Below, one piece after another: positions 12,111-22,889 of a stretch of DNA of 64,000 bases. A program made the translations under genes and the position numbers. Under the pieces are notes generated by a model. The model was not told where the DNA came from and made no database searches. It worked only from the letters and a program-made list of their open reading frames with translations. Positions within the stretch are counted from its first letter, which is position 1; the number at the start of each line of letters is the position of its first letter. Source of the DNA: Diphasiastrum complanatum (lineage: Eukaryota > Streptophyta > Lycopodiopsida > Lycopodiales > Lycopodiaceae); contig CM055106.1 of assembly GCA_029204225.1 (NCBI GenBank), positions 2,613,294-2,677,293 on the forward strand, in the 5' to 3' direction.

Positions 12111-13062
12111 TCATGGTGTCTATGTTTCATACCGGTCGGGGGGCCAGGGACATGACATCGGCCTACCAAATCTTGGAAACTTTCATCCAGGATGTTGTAG
12201 CGACCAGAACTATATTGGAGGGCCGCGTATTGGAACTAGCTACAAGCAACATGAAGCTGCGAGCGGAGATCACCCAACTCCAGTACTGGGACCTGTAGAT
12301 AACTCAACAACATGAGCTAGCAGAGAAGAAAGAAGTGCAAAAACTGAAAAAACATGAAGACGATCTCCCAAGGTACATCAAGGACCTCCCCAAATCTGCA
12401 ACAGACGCCCAAGCAACCATCCAGGAGATCCAGAAGCAAGCCGGAATGTCTCGTTCTGCCACTCCGGGATCAACTACAAGTATATGAAACGGAAAATCAA
12501 CGCTTGGAAGCGGAGGTACAGGTCCTACAAGATGAAAAGACTATCTGGCTAACTCAACCAATCCTTGCCAATTGATCTCTCACACAAGCTGAGATGGATC
12601 TTCTCACACAGCATGTGCAAATCTACCGCCAAATGCTCAACAACTACCAAGTAGAGTTCGACCAGTACCAAAGGAGCGCCCTACAAGAGTTGGCACAGGC
12701 AAAGAGCGCCCTTGAGGGATGCCAACGCCACATGGAGCAACAATCCCAACCAGCCCTGATGGTAATTCCATCGCCACCCACATTAGAAACTACGCTGACC
12801 AAATCCAACCAAGACAAAGACAAGCAAGTAGCGGGGCTAGAAATTCAGGATCAAGCAGAGGCTAGTGGACAAGACCAGGGACCCTAGACAAGCAACAAAT
12901 CAGAACCCAGGCCAAGAGAAGCGCCCAACATCATCATCTCAAGGCTCTCGATCTATCTCTGCCAACTGTGCCTTTCATCGACCAAAGTCTGTAGAAGATA
13001 AATTCAATGAACTTTTAGTCCAACATCCCTATGAGTGGGGGTATTCCCATGTAAAGAAATAA
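12111..13062 (+). pseudogene. Gypsy 3'-terminal ORF, coiled-coil-like, broken
   Basis: Successive open blocks (12083-12298, 12354-12575, 12594-12887, 12865-13062) broken by single stops or shifts look like one ancient reading frame. They are rich in Gln, Glu, Lys and Leu with heptad-like spacing (VLELATSNMKLRAEITQLQ; LLTQHVQIYRQMLNNYQVE). The end is DKFNELLVQHPYEWGYSHVK then stop, directly before the LTR. A second copy of the tail is at 53593-53880. Position between pol and the 3' LTR suggests an extra ORF downstream of pol; function unknown. Confidence 0.6.
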
Positions 13063-13065
13063 ATT

Positions 13066-13725
13066 TGTCAGAAAAAGTAGAAATAAGTTGCAAGGGTCGT
13101 GGTATCCTGCGTGCATAAGCCCATGGCCAAATGAGCACTTGTAAATAATTATTTTTGAAATAAACTTGACTTTGGGCCATGTAATTAAAATATTATTAAA
13201 AGGCCAAAGTTTAAGCTGAGCTTAAGTTCCTAAATTTTTGTAATTAGTCAAAAGTCAAATGGTGGTAGGTGGAGTGTGCTTCTTCCTACTCCATTGATTA
13301 GTTTGTGTTTCTTGTGAAGGGTGTGGATTTTAATCCCACATTATTTGAAGTAGCCAAAAAGAAGCAAGGGGCAAGGGCCACCCCAAAGATATAAAGGCAC
13401 CTATTGTATACCATTTTACATGTTTATTGGGAGAGGAGGAGACTCTACTATTTTGAGAGCTCAAGCATCCTTATGTGCTATTCTTGCACGCTCTCGCTTT
13501 TTCATTGTGTTTGCTATGATTTCCATTTGCCATTTTTCTTGCTGTCTAATAGTTAAAAGTTTCTCCATTAGCATGCTAGGATGAGCACATGAACTAACCA
13601 CTCCAATCTTGATGTGTCAGTGTTAGTGAAAGTAGAGTTAGACATGGGGTAGTGTTAAAGTAGAATTAGGAAGCATCTCAACTAGCAACTAAGTATAGTA
13701 AGAAATTTATTCTTGTGTTCTAATT
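13066..13725 (+). mobile_element. Ty3/gypsy LTR (3' LTR of the broken element)
   Basis: Homologous to 47590-48271, 52749-53114 and ~53890-54625. Starts near TGTCAGAAAAAGTAG just after the ORF stop, and contains a TATAAA box at 13390-13395, ~30 bases before a likely start. The right end is lost: the final CCCTACA seen in other copies is missing, and a GC-ended repeat follows from ~13735. Exact borders uncertain. Confidence 0.75.
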
Positions 13726-13734
13726 TATACAGGG

Positions 13735-13794
13735 GGCGGAAGACCTGCCCAAGGGCATTTTGCTTTGGGAGTTGGCTGACGAGGACAAAAGCCC
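13735..13794 (+). repeat. Left half of GC-ended repeat, split by copia F
   Basis: Matches the head of the repeat at 5255 up to GAGGACAAAAGCCC. The rest resumes at 20430, after copia F, with AGCCC repeated (13790-13794 and 20430-20434) as the target-site duplication. Confidence 0.88.
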
Positions 13795-14079
13795 TGTTAG
13801 AAATCAATGATAAACTTCATTGTTACTGTGTACGATGCACATTAATGTTGACAGCTGTCAACAACCGTAGGCTAGTCTATTAGTCTACTCGTAGGTTTTC
13901 TCTTTCTATCGGGGTTCAGGGTTTATTTGTACATTTTACATTCTGTATGAGTTAGTGTGATAGAGTGACAGTTTACGATGCACATTAATGTTGACAGCTG
14001 TGAACAACTATCAATAGCCGTAGGCTAGTCTATTAGTCTACTCGTAGGTTTTCTCTCTCTATCAGGGTTCAGGGTTTAT
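13795..14079 (+). mobile_element. Copia element F, 5' LTR (truncated)
   Basis: Begins TGTTAGAAATCAATGATAAA exactly like the 3' LTR at 20015 and follows it through both internal ~153-bp tandem units. It stops at 14079, where the PPT end of copia A begins. The last part of the LTR, the primer site, gag and most of pol of F are gone. Confidence 0.9.
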
Positions 14080-14101
14080 CACACTTCTCCTAAAATATTA
14101 T
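14080..14101 (-). promoter_or_regulatory. Copia A polypurine tract and LTR stub
   Basis: On the minus strand an A/G run (AGGAGAAG-type) follows the pol stop and is trailed by TGTG, the first bases of the missing 3' LTR. The same tract sits intact beside an LTR in sister element C (36848-36865). Confidence 0.7.
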
Positions 14102-15208
14102 CTATGAACATTTAGACATTGATCTTGATATAACTCCAAAATTAGATCTATGCTTGATAAAAGCACTTTTGCTCAAAGGCTTGGTGAGTAGATCGGCAAT
14201 ACAAGAGGACGAGTTGACATGCTCCAAATAGATTTCTCCTCCAATAAGCTTTTCTCTCACAAAATGGTGTGCCACTTCTATGTGCTTGCTTCTTGCATGA
14301 AATATGAGATTATTGGCAAGAGCTTGGGCCGAGATATTATCACACTTGATCATTGCTAGATCATCTTCCTTGATGCACTTTAGCTCCATTAATAACCTCT
14401 TGATCCAAAGCACATCTTTGGTAGTTGTACTGAGTGCTTTGTACTTGGCCTTACATGAAGAGAGAGATATAGTATCTTGCTTTTTGGAAAGCCAAGATAT
14501 TAGATTGCCTCCAAGAAAGATAGTGTATGCACTAATAGACTTTCGATCCATCTTGTCACTTGCAAAGTCCGAATCTGAGTAGCCAGCAATGGATATATCT
14601 TCACTTTTATAAAGTAGACCATAATCACAAGATGAAGATACATATCTTAGAATCTTCTTGGCCATCTTCCAATGATGGATCTTAGGATCTTGCATAAATT
14701 GACTCAATTTGTGCACACAAAAACTTAGATCGGGCCTAGTAATGGTAAGCCAAATCAAGGAGCCTACAAGACTCCTAAAAAGTGTGATGTCCTCAAAGGA
14801 TCTTTTATCACCTTTATTAGGATCTTTTACAATTTGCTCCATTGGAATATATATGCTCTTAGAATTTTCCATATGGGATTTTTTCAACATAGTGTGAGCA
14901 TATGTAGATTGGCATATAAAGACATGATTTTCATAAAAATCAATTTCTAGGCCTAGGATGTAATGTATCTCTCCTAGATCTTGCATTTTAAACTCACATC
15001 CAAGTGCTAGCTTAGTTTCATCAACTAGATTGATACAACTTCCGCAAAGAATAATGTCATCAACATAAATTAGAAGAATGACAATATTGCTATCAACAAA
15101 CTTTAGATACATGGAAGGATCATAGTCACTAAGAGTAGATCCTAGTGGACTCATCCTTGATGAATCCGTGAGGTTGTTCCATATAGATCTCCTCCTCAAG
15201 ATAACCAT
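14102..15208 (-). pseudogene. Copia A: reverse transcriptase C-part and RNase H
   Basis: A 368-codon open frame. RT palm YVDDII (catalytic DD) is near residue 47, followed by LGLEIDFYENHVFICQSTYA, ETPM-like connection (IYIPMEQIVKDP), TRPDLSFCVHKLSQFMQDP, and RNase H blocks (GYSDSDFASDKMDRKS, WLSKKQDTISLSSCKAKYKA, HARSKHIEVAHHFVREK). Normal copia RT has LYGLKQAPRAWY just upstream; here it is lost in a ~90-bp deletion, so the frame starts in shifted sequence. Enzyme could not be complete. Closest relative in the window is element B (24163-25333). Confidence 0.9.
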
Positions 15209-15209
15209 T

Positions 15210-15755
15210 TAGAAAAGCATTGGATACATCTAATTGGAACACCTTCCACTTAAAGAAACAAGCAAGAGAAATAAGCATTCTTATTGTCACCATCTTTGCA
15301 ACGGGTGCAAAGGTCTCCTAATAATCAAGGCCATGGATTTGAGCAAATCCTTTGGCACATAATCTTGCTTTATACTTGTTGATGGTGCCATCATGATTGA
15401 ACTTGATCCAAAGTACCCACTTGCAACCAATCACATGCTTGTTGGATGGAGGATCCACAAGCTCCCAAGTATTGTTGGTGATCAATGCATCATACTCTTG
15501 CTTCATGGCATCATACCACTCCTTCGTATTGAGTGCCTCTTGTACATTCTTTGGCTCTTCATGAGAGACTAAAAAAACATAATTAGTGGAATCAAGATCC
15601 ACTTGTTTGCCTTTGTCAACATATGAGAGCCTCTTTGGCTCGGATCTATCTCTCATGGATCTGCTTGGTGAGAAAATCCGAGGAGAGTCTTCTTCAAATC
15701 TCGACCCCATCGGATCATGATTGTCTTGAAAATCAATAATTGGTGATGCATCCAT
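15210..15755 (-). pseudogene. Copia A: linker and reverse transcriptase N-part
   Basis: Minus strand carries the low-complexity integrase-RT linker, then EEPKNVQEALNTKEWYDAMK and NNTWELVDPPSNKHVIGCKW, then [20 protein letters not shown] followed by an in-frame TAG. Beyond the stop the frame continues ([19 protein letters not shown], then [20 protein letters not shown]). These are the fingers and first palm blocks of copia RT, including the first catalytic Asp in QLDVSNAF. Confidence 0.88.
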
Positions 15756-15791
15756 AGACTTCTTGATCTCGGCCTCTTCAAAAGATGAGTG

Positions 15792-16910
15792 TCAATCTTC
15801 ATGAAAGACAACATCTCTACTTTCAATAACTTGAGAAGTAGAGAGTATAAAGACTCTATAGGCCTTCTTGGTAGATGAGTATCCAACCATGATCCCGTTG
15901 CATGCACTAGGATCTTCTTTCTTCCTTGTTTCCAAGGGAATATGGGCAAAGCATATGCATCCAAAAACTCTAAGGTGATCAACCTTAGGCTTCTTCAAAT
16001 ATAAGATTTCATATGGTGACTTTCCTCCAAGAGCTATATGTGGGAGCCTATTGCAAAGATAATTTGCACAATTAATGGCTTCTCCCCAAAAATCTTTGGG
16101 CAAAGATGCCTCAATTCTCATAGATTTTGCACATTCACATAGAGATCTATTCTTTCTCTCGGCCACTCTATTTTGTGATGGAGAGTAGGCACAAGAGAAC
16201 TCTCTTTTGATCCCTTCATGCTCACAAAAATCTTGAAATTTATTTGAGATATATTCACCACCTCCATCACTTCTAAGAGATTTAATCTTGAACGATAATT
16301 GCTTCTCTACATAAGCTTTGAAAATAAGAAAATGATCAAACACCATAGATTTAGAAGCAAGAAGATATATCCAAGTGAATCTTGTGAAATCATCAATGAA
16401 AGTAACAAAACAAGTGGCTCCTCCCTTGCTTGTAGTCGATGAGAAATGCACATCCGAGTGGATTAACTCCAAAGGATGCTTGCTTTTTATAGAAGATCTT
16501 GTAAATGGCTTTTTGTGAGATTTAGCAATAGCACAAGCCTCACAAGGCTTGATCTTCTTGGAGAATGACTTTGGCAAGCCAATAGCTTTGGCTTCTTTGA
16601 TCATAGAGAGCATGGATTTGTAGTTGGGATGTCCCAACCTCCTATGCCATAATTCTTCCATAGAGAGCTTGTTCACAAGAGCAACATTACAAGCATTCAC
16701 ATACTCATTTGGATCTAGTTTATAGATGCCTCCAAATCTAGATCCTAATGCAAGTATCTCATCATTCTTCTTGATAATGCAAGTATCAACATTGAATTTT
16801 ACATCAAGGCCATTATCAAGCAATTGGCCAACACTAATAAGATTCTTAGTAAGCTTAGGTACATAAAGAACATTAGAGAGAGAAAGAACTTTAGAGGATG
16901 CAAGCTTCAA
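15792..16910 (-). pseudogene. Copia A: GAG-pre-integrase and integrase
   Basis: A 372-codon frame, the best-preserved coding block in the window. Zinc-binding HHCC region: ELWHRRLGHPNYKS and KPCEACAIAKSHKK. Integrase core D,D,E: HSDVHF, FVTFIDDFTRF and SQNRVAERKNRS (the usual QNGVAERKNR carries Gly to Arg). C-terminal block: LRVFGCICFAHIPLETRKK. Integrase inserts the cDNA into the genome and leaves the 5-bp duplications seen elsewhere. The frame is continuous with upstream protease sequence after one frameshift near 16910. Confidence 0.93.
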
Positions 16911-16924
16911 ATGAATGTTCCCTA

Positions 16925-17477
16925 TGCCTCCAATAGGACATTCAAAATCATTTGTAGTGTATATTTATTTCTTGACTCTATCATAAGGTGCAATAAAAGA
17001 GAAAGAGTCCTTGGAGCTACACATATGTGAAGAGGCTCCACTATCAATATACCATAGGCCGTCCTTCTTGAAAAGAGTAGATGAGAAACTAGAGACCATA
17101 AGAGATCCCTCTCCATCACTTGCAATAGTGTCTTCCTTCTCATTGGTAATGTTGGCTTGCTTGAGTTGATTCTTCTTCTTGAAGCAATTGGTGGCATAAT
17201 GACCTTTCTTGCCACAATAAAAGCACTTGATCTTCTTCTTCTTGAGCTTGGATGATGAAGCATTAGAGGAATCATCTTCCTCCTCATCTTTGTCTTTGGA
17301 TTTGATTTTTTCCTTGCTTGAGGATTGTTGATGTTGGTTCTTGCTCCTCCCTTTGTGCTTATCCTTGGCAAATAGAGCTTTGCCATCATTATGAGTGAGA
17401 GAGAGCTTGTCCATCCTCAAGAGCTTGTACTCTTGTCTTGATTCTTCTAAAATTAGCACACTTTGGAGAGCATCCAA
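16925..17477 (-). pseudogene. Copia A: gag zinc knuckle and protease
   Basis: The CCHC knuckle CFYCGKKGHYATNC (CX2CX4HX4C) binds packaged RNA; it is preceded by a Lys/Ser/Asp-rich basic linker. After it, LWYIDSGASSHMCSSKDSF contains the aspartic protease active site (DSGA). The N-terminal side is separated from gag by a stop and small deletion near 17517. Confidence 0.9.
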
Positions 17478-17516
17478 ACTTGGTAGCTTCTCCTTAATGG
17501 CATAGGATTGGACAAG

Positions 17517-17996
17517 CTATTCACTTCTCAAGCCATTGAGAATGACTTGAACTAGCTCATTTTGATTGATGGAATCACCAATACAAGCAAGTTCTCTATG
17601 AATATCCTTTACTCTCAAAACATAACTAGATGCACTCTCATCACTCTTTTGGCTACTTTGAAAGATTCCATTCCTAAGAGTGAGAAGCCTAGAGGTATTC
17701 TTAGCCTCATAGATAGTCTTGAGACAATCCCAAGCTTCTTTGGTTGCTGTACCAGTACCTATCTCCCTCAATATCTCATTAGAGACATTCATCTTAATGT
17801 AGTGGAGAGCCGTCCTAGCTCTCTTTTTGTATTTTTGAACCTCTTGAAGAACTTGTGGTTCTTCTTCAAGGCCAAGAACTATGTCCATCACATCTTGAAG
17901 GATCAAGATGGACTCCATCCTCATTTTTCAGATTGAATAGTTTGAAGTGGTCAATCTTTCACTTGGTTCCAACAAGGATGAACCCATTGAAGACAT
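17517..17996 (-). pseudogene. Copia A: gag (capsid) N-part
   Basis: Start ATG at 17996 gives MSSMGSSLLEPSERLTTSNY, as in sister element C. Trp after NYSI has become TGA (TGG in C), cutting off the start. Then open: MRMESILILQDVMDIVLGLE and EAWDCLKTIYEAKNTSRLL, typical plant copia gag (UBN2-like). Ends at a TAG at the 17517 boundary. Confidence 0.88.
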
Positions 17997-18652
17997 TTGA
18001 AGTAAAGAAAACTCAAATGATGAACAATAAATGTTGCTACACACTCTCAATAGGATCCAATAATAGAGTACTATCTCCTCCTATGAAAGATCTTGCAACT
18101 ATTTGTGAATTGATTCTCACTAGCTTCACAAATCTCTCTAAAACAAGATCTATTTCACATCAAATGATGGAGTATAGGCAAAGTTAGGATCAAACACTCT
18201 TAGCACGTTTGAAGTACACTAAGAAACCAAATTTGACTCAAATACAATGATATTGCATGAAACAAAATGGCTAAGATCTCAAAACAGTGCCTAGATCACA
18301 TATAGATGAGATTGGTAAGCGTACAACTGTGATTTTGGATCAACCAAGCAATCTCTTGATCTCAAAACAGGTCTAAGTGCCCTACCTAGCCCTCTTCAAA
18401 AGCTTATAACTTCTAATTGGCTCAACCAAATGGAATGAAACTGATTGCATAAAAAATTAGACAAAAATAGCTTCAAAACAAGCTATCAAGCAAGATAAAT
18501 GGATCAAGCATGAGAGAGAAATTTTAAATTAAAATTGGATGTTTCTCACACGTGTCTGAGCACCTGATTTCGTACAGTACCAGGTTAGACCCAATCAATG
18601 TCATTTTGATCTCTTTTGATTCAAAATTGAACAAGATAGCAACCTTAGGTAG
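17997..18652 (-). other. Copia A 5' leader
   Basis: Untranslated leader between primer site and gag. The first part is near-identical to 39001-39390 in element C; A has extra sequence from ~18265 to 18640 missing from C. No gene. Confidence 0.7.
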
Positions 18653-18664
18653 GCTATGATACCA
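18653..18664 (-). promoter_or_regulatory. Primer-binding site (tRNA-iMet) of copia A
   Basis: Minus strand TGGTATCATAGC directly abuts the LTR end. It complements the 3' end of initiator tRNA-Met (usual plant copia TGGTATCAGAGC) with one mismatch. Confidence 0.9.
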
Positions 18665-19399
18665 TGTTGATTTCACACGTGTGGATTGTCCACAACATGT
18701 ACTTGTGATCTCCTAAGGTTTGTAGATGCACCAAGATCAAGACTAGATTGAGATTCAAGATCAATCTTATATCCTATGGCAGAAACACACTACTACATGC
18801 ATTCAATCACTTCCAACTCTCACTCACACGTGTGGGAAGTATAAAAAATTATTCTAAGTAAAAACAAGCTGCTCTCCTTGGGTAGAGAGAGAAAGACCAT
18901 CATGAGCTCGCGGGTAGAGAGAGAAAGCTAGAAATCCAATAACACTCAAAATCCACACAATCACCGAGTCAATTAGATCCAAAATGAGGAGTACAATGAT
19001 ACTAGTAGATCCACAAGCTACCACTATGCTTAACTATGATTGGACCACACTTTGTCAGCTCTTAATCCTATTGGACCAATGATCCATGCACCTCTTAATT
19101 CTATTGGACTATATTCAAGCACACCTCAAATTTTTATTGGACCTCACATGGTTCCACCTCTAAATCCTATTGGACCTCTTAGAATTCATCAAACAAAGGC
19201 ATTACACTTGTCCACACTCTAATTGGCACGAGTTTAGCCTCTTACTCTATTTTGGCTCAATAGTGGCATTACAAGTGGAAATGCATAATTTGCCATCTAT
19301 GCCAAATTTGTTCCTATCAACATCCTACACCTAGATGCTTGATGTAAAAAACATAAGACCCCTATATCTAACATAGATAATCTTTTTCAATTATTCACA
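18665..19399 (-). mobile_element. Copia A 5' LTR (735 bp)
   Basis: Bounded TG...CA (plus strand TGTTGATTTCACACG ... AATTATTCACA). Near-identical over its length to the 736-bp LTR of element C at 39401-40136. Contains two CACACGTGTG palindromes (18674-18683, 18825-18834) and an internal array of CCTATTGGACC-like repeats (19060-19190). Its partner 3' LTR is missing. Confidence 0.93.
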
Positions 19400-20010
19400 G
19401 TTGGTGTTGTTAGTCAATCTATGCAAGATCCTAGTCAAGCACACTGGAAGTCTACTAAACGTATTCTCAGATACATTCGAGGGACATTGAATTTTGGTTT
19501 GAAGTATGATCAGTCTGAAATGCCAATGTTGGTAGATTATACAGATGCCGATTGGGCAGGTAATATTGATGATAGAAGATCTACAAGTGGTCATACATTC
19601 AGTTATGGTACAGCTGCAATTTCATGGAGCAGCAAAAAGCAACCTAAAGTAGCCTTATCATCGACCAAAGCTGAATATTGAGCACTCAGCAATGCTACAC
19701 AAGAAACGGTATGGTTACAAAGATTGCTTATGGATTTAGGTCAACCACAGTTGGATGCGACTACTATATCTTGCGATAATCAAAGCTGCATTCACCTTGC
19801 CAAAAATCCAGTTTTACATGCTCGAACCAAGCACATCGAAATACACTACCATTTTGTTCAAGAGAAAATTCTTGATGTAGCCATTAATCTTGTTTTTTGT
19901 AAATCTAAAGATCAAAAGACAGATATTTTTACTAAGTCATTAGGTAGATGTAAATTTGAGAGGTTTCATACTCTATTAGGGATAGAAAAATGTAATTTTA
20001 TCATTGAGGG
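19400..20010 (+). pseudogene. Copia F: RT tail and RNase H
   Basis: Opens in frame immediately after element A: VGVVSQSMQDPSQAHWKSTK, then RILRYIRGTLNFGL and RNase H blocks DYTDADWAGNIDDRRSTSGH, ISWSSKKQPKVALSSTKAEY, an in-frame TGA (probably CGA once), QETVWLQRLLMDLG, ISCDNQSCIHLAKNPVLHAR and TKHIEIHYHFVQEKI. RNase H removes the RNA strand during cDNA synthesis. The missing N-terminal part of pol was deleted together with A's 3' LTR. Confidence 0.92.
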
Positions 20011-20014
20011 AGAG
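20002..20014 (+). promoter_or_regulatory. Copia F polypurine tract
   Basis: CATTGAGGGAGAG lies directly before the 3' LTR; purine-rich, the expected plus-strand primer. Confidence 0.85.
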
Positions 20015-20429
20015 TGTTAGAAATCAATGATAAACTTCATTGTTACTGTTTATGATGCACATGAATGTTGATAGCTGTGACCAGCTATCAATAGCCGTAG
20101 GCTAGTCTATTAGTCTACTCGTAGGTTTTCTCTCTCTATCAAGGTTCAGAGTTTATTTGTACATTTTACATTCTGTATGAGTTAGTGTGATAAAGTGACA
20201 ATTTACGATGCACATTAATGTTGACAGCTGTGACCGGCTGTCAATAGCCGTAGGCTAGTCTATTAGTCTACTCGTAGGTTTTCTCTCTCTATCAGAGTTC
20301 AGAGTTTATTTGTACATTTTACATTCTGTATGAGTTAGTGTGATAGAGTGACAGTACGTGTTCTTCTTCTGCCTTCTTGTGGTGATTGCTTATGGTGAAT
20401 GCTTGATGTTGGATATCTAATTCTTGACA
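20015..20429 (+). mobile_element. Copia F 3' LTR (415 bp)
   Basis: TGTTAG ... CTTGACA. Contains two tandem ~153-bp units starting at 20049 and 20202; the same duplication is in the 5' LTR, so it predates insertion. Flanked by TSD AGCCC (20430-20434, partner 13790-13794). Confidence 0.95.
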
Positions 20430-21478
20430 AGCCCTAGGGCACCACCACACTACGGTGGAAGGCCCAAGGGCCATGGGCCTTCTAGTCATAATCACAAAGT
20501 ATTAGTTGTCTTTCATGAATTCCAATTAGCATATGTGTGTTAGTTGTCGGATGCAAATTCGAGTGAGAATCTATGTGTATAAAGCTTTAAAGTTGCACTT
20601 TGTAACTTGACAACATTGGGACACTCTTCAAAACAATCATTAAAAATTTTGTCTATTTGGTGGACTCCAAATTGTCATATGAAACTTTATTTTAAAGCTA
20701 CAATGAAATCAATTTGCAAGCCTTTTGCCAGCAATCACTAGTGCCTTACCTACAATTTAGAATAAGTTCCCATACGTTCATTCCAATGAGTGGGCCGACT
20801 CAAATGGGTCTATAATTCCTTTTCATTTGATGCTATGTTGCAACATGATGGAATCAGCTATTGTTCAAGAAAAATGCCAAGGATCCCTTTTGATTTGACA
20901 CTAATTGCAATATGATGGAATATGCAATTCAACAATTTTTATTGACAATAGGGGCCAATATACATATTGTTGAAGTGCACATTCCATCATATTGCAATTA
21001 GTGTCAAATCAAAAGGGTTCCTTGGCATTTTTCTTGAACAATACCTGATTCTATCATGTTGCGACATAACATCAAATGAAAAGGAATCATAGACCAATTT
21101 CAGTGGGCCCACTCATTGGATGAAAGTATGGGAACTTATTCTAAATTATATGGTAAGGCACTAGTGATTGCTGGCAAAACGCTTGCAAATTGATTTCATT
21201 GTAGCTTTAAAATAAAGTCTGATATGACAATTTGGAGTCCACCAAATAGACAAAATTTCTAATGATTGTTTTGAAGAGTGTCCATATGTTGTCAAGTTAC
21301 AAAGTGCAACTTCAAAGCTTAATACACATAGATTCTCACTCGAATTTGCATCCGACAAGTAACACACATATGCTAACTGGAATTTGTGAATGACAACTAA
21401 TACTTTGCGATTATGACTAGAAGGACCATGGCCCTTGGGCCTTCCGCCCTAGTGTCGTGGCGCCCTTGGGCTTTTGTT
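20430..21478. repeat. Large inverted repeat, arms ~0.5 kb, ~35-bp spacer
   Basis: Left arm ~20436-20935 and right arm ~20970-21478 are reverse complements with scattered mismatches; the spacer contains ATTGACAATAGGGGCC. Each arm is a copy of the GC-ended repeat at 5255-5825. A read-through transcript would fold into a long double-stranded RNA. Confidence 0.92.
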
Positions 21479-21603
21479 AAAAGATTATTTTGGCTGTATG
21501 GTCTGCCAAGTGACATAGTTAGTGATAGAGATCCTAAGTTTACTTGTCACTTTTGGTCAGCAATATTCCATAAACTGGAAACTTCTTTGAGTTCACTGGA
21601 GTA
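21479..21603 (+). pseudogene. Ty3/gypsy integrase core fragment
   Basis: Reads RLFWLYGLPSDIVSDRDPKF then TCHFWSAIFHKLETSLSS, the classic gypsy integrase segment around the second catalytic Asp (VSDRDPKFT). Only ~40 codons remain between the inverted repeat and the P450-flank module. Confidence 0.88.
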
Positions 21604-22466
21604 ACATGTATCCAAGACTAGGAATATTTGGCATTCAATTCCTGGAGTTTTATAAGAGTCCAAGTGAATGGGTAACCAAAAAGCCATGATGATTAAGTTG
21701 ACATCAAGAAGCTCTAAAACCATGTAATATAAGCTTTTTTCAAATCAACAAACATTATACAACTTTGACATAAAAAAATGTCAAAGAGAGCATAATGATC
21801 ACTAAAATAATTGATGTTATAATTCTAGTAGTGTTCATATGTTAACTGAAAAATACCCAGTATGGAGTCATTTTGTGTAGATTACATGTATTCAAATGAA
21901 AAATACTTGTTATATTGGACGCTATGTGGTGATGATCATTGTCTAACAATATTCTATGTATAATGCATGATTTTGTGGATACTACTCATAACACAAACTA
22001 TGATCCATGAGAGTGAGAATTTTTTTGTTACATATGATTGCTTTTCATGAAATACAAATGCCAAATATCATCTACTATTGGTATTTTTGATATATAATTC
22101 TAATTAAGAAAGGTACTTTTTGTCTATATGTAAGACAACCTAGTTATAAGACCCAAATACATGACTTTTAGGTGATAGATTCCATTTTCACAGAAAATCA
22201 CCATGAACATGCATGTAAAAGATTGAAGATTACATATCAAAATATATGCAAGAGCTATTTTAAATAAATATTTTGGGACGATGAAGCCCTCTTAAAAGAG
22301 TCATGAGATGCTTAATTTTGAAATCTTAATATCAAGTCCACTTGGTCTTTGAGTGGGCCAACTTTGGGTCCTTGTACTTTCAAAGATTTCCCAACTACAA
22401 CTCCCACATAAAATAAAATATCAATGCTTGATACATTTGAGATGTCCCAACAAAATCATGAGAACA
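21604..22466. repeat. P450 3'-flank module, copy 2
   Basis: Matches 9890-10802 and 47060-47600 (with the latter it also shares ~90 extra bases on the left, CCAAGACTAGGAATATTTGG onward). No gene. Continues without a break into the P450 exons at 22467. Confidence 0.82.
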
Positions 22467-22866
22467 TCACATTTTGCTAAGCTCAAAGCTTATTGCTGTT
22501 TTTAGCGTACATCTAGCAATGTCCAACGATTGAAGAAATATAATATCAAGAGATTTTATATTGGACCTTAAATCTTCAAACATGCTTAGCCTAGGTGCAT
22601 TTCTAGAATTTTAATCAACCAAGTAGAATTGTTTAGATACAATATAAATTTTAAAAAAATAAGATGTATTCATTACCTATAGGTTCTCATAAGGTAGTGT
22701 ATGAATATCATGATTTCAAGCTTGACTAGAAGTCTTCCTACACATGTATGATTGCCAAGCCCAAATGGCATGTATGCTCCGTTATCCTGTGATACCTGGC
22801 CCAATAGAGCATATTACACAACACATACAGTGTTCATGAGCACGTAGTTATCAAGAGATTTAGAAT
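22467..22866 (-). pseudogene. P450 3' exons (heme exon and terminal exon)
   Basis: Heme exon 22786-22677 (110 nt) reads [20 protein letters not shown] then [14 protein letters not shown]; terminal exon 22602-22467 (136 nt) is open to TGA. Both exons have exactly the lengths seen at 1273-1382 and 1457-1592, with intact AG/GT borders. Upstream exons are absent: sequence is cut at about 22866 by copia B. A gene fragment rather than a decayed gene. Confidence 0.9.
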
Positions 22867-22889
22867 ATAACACGATGACATTTGTTTTG

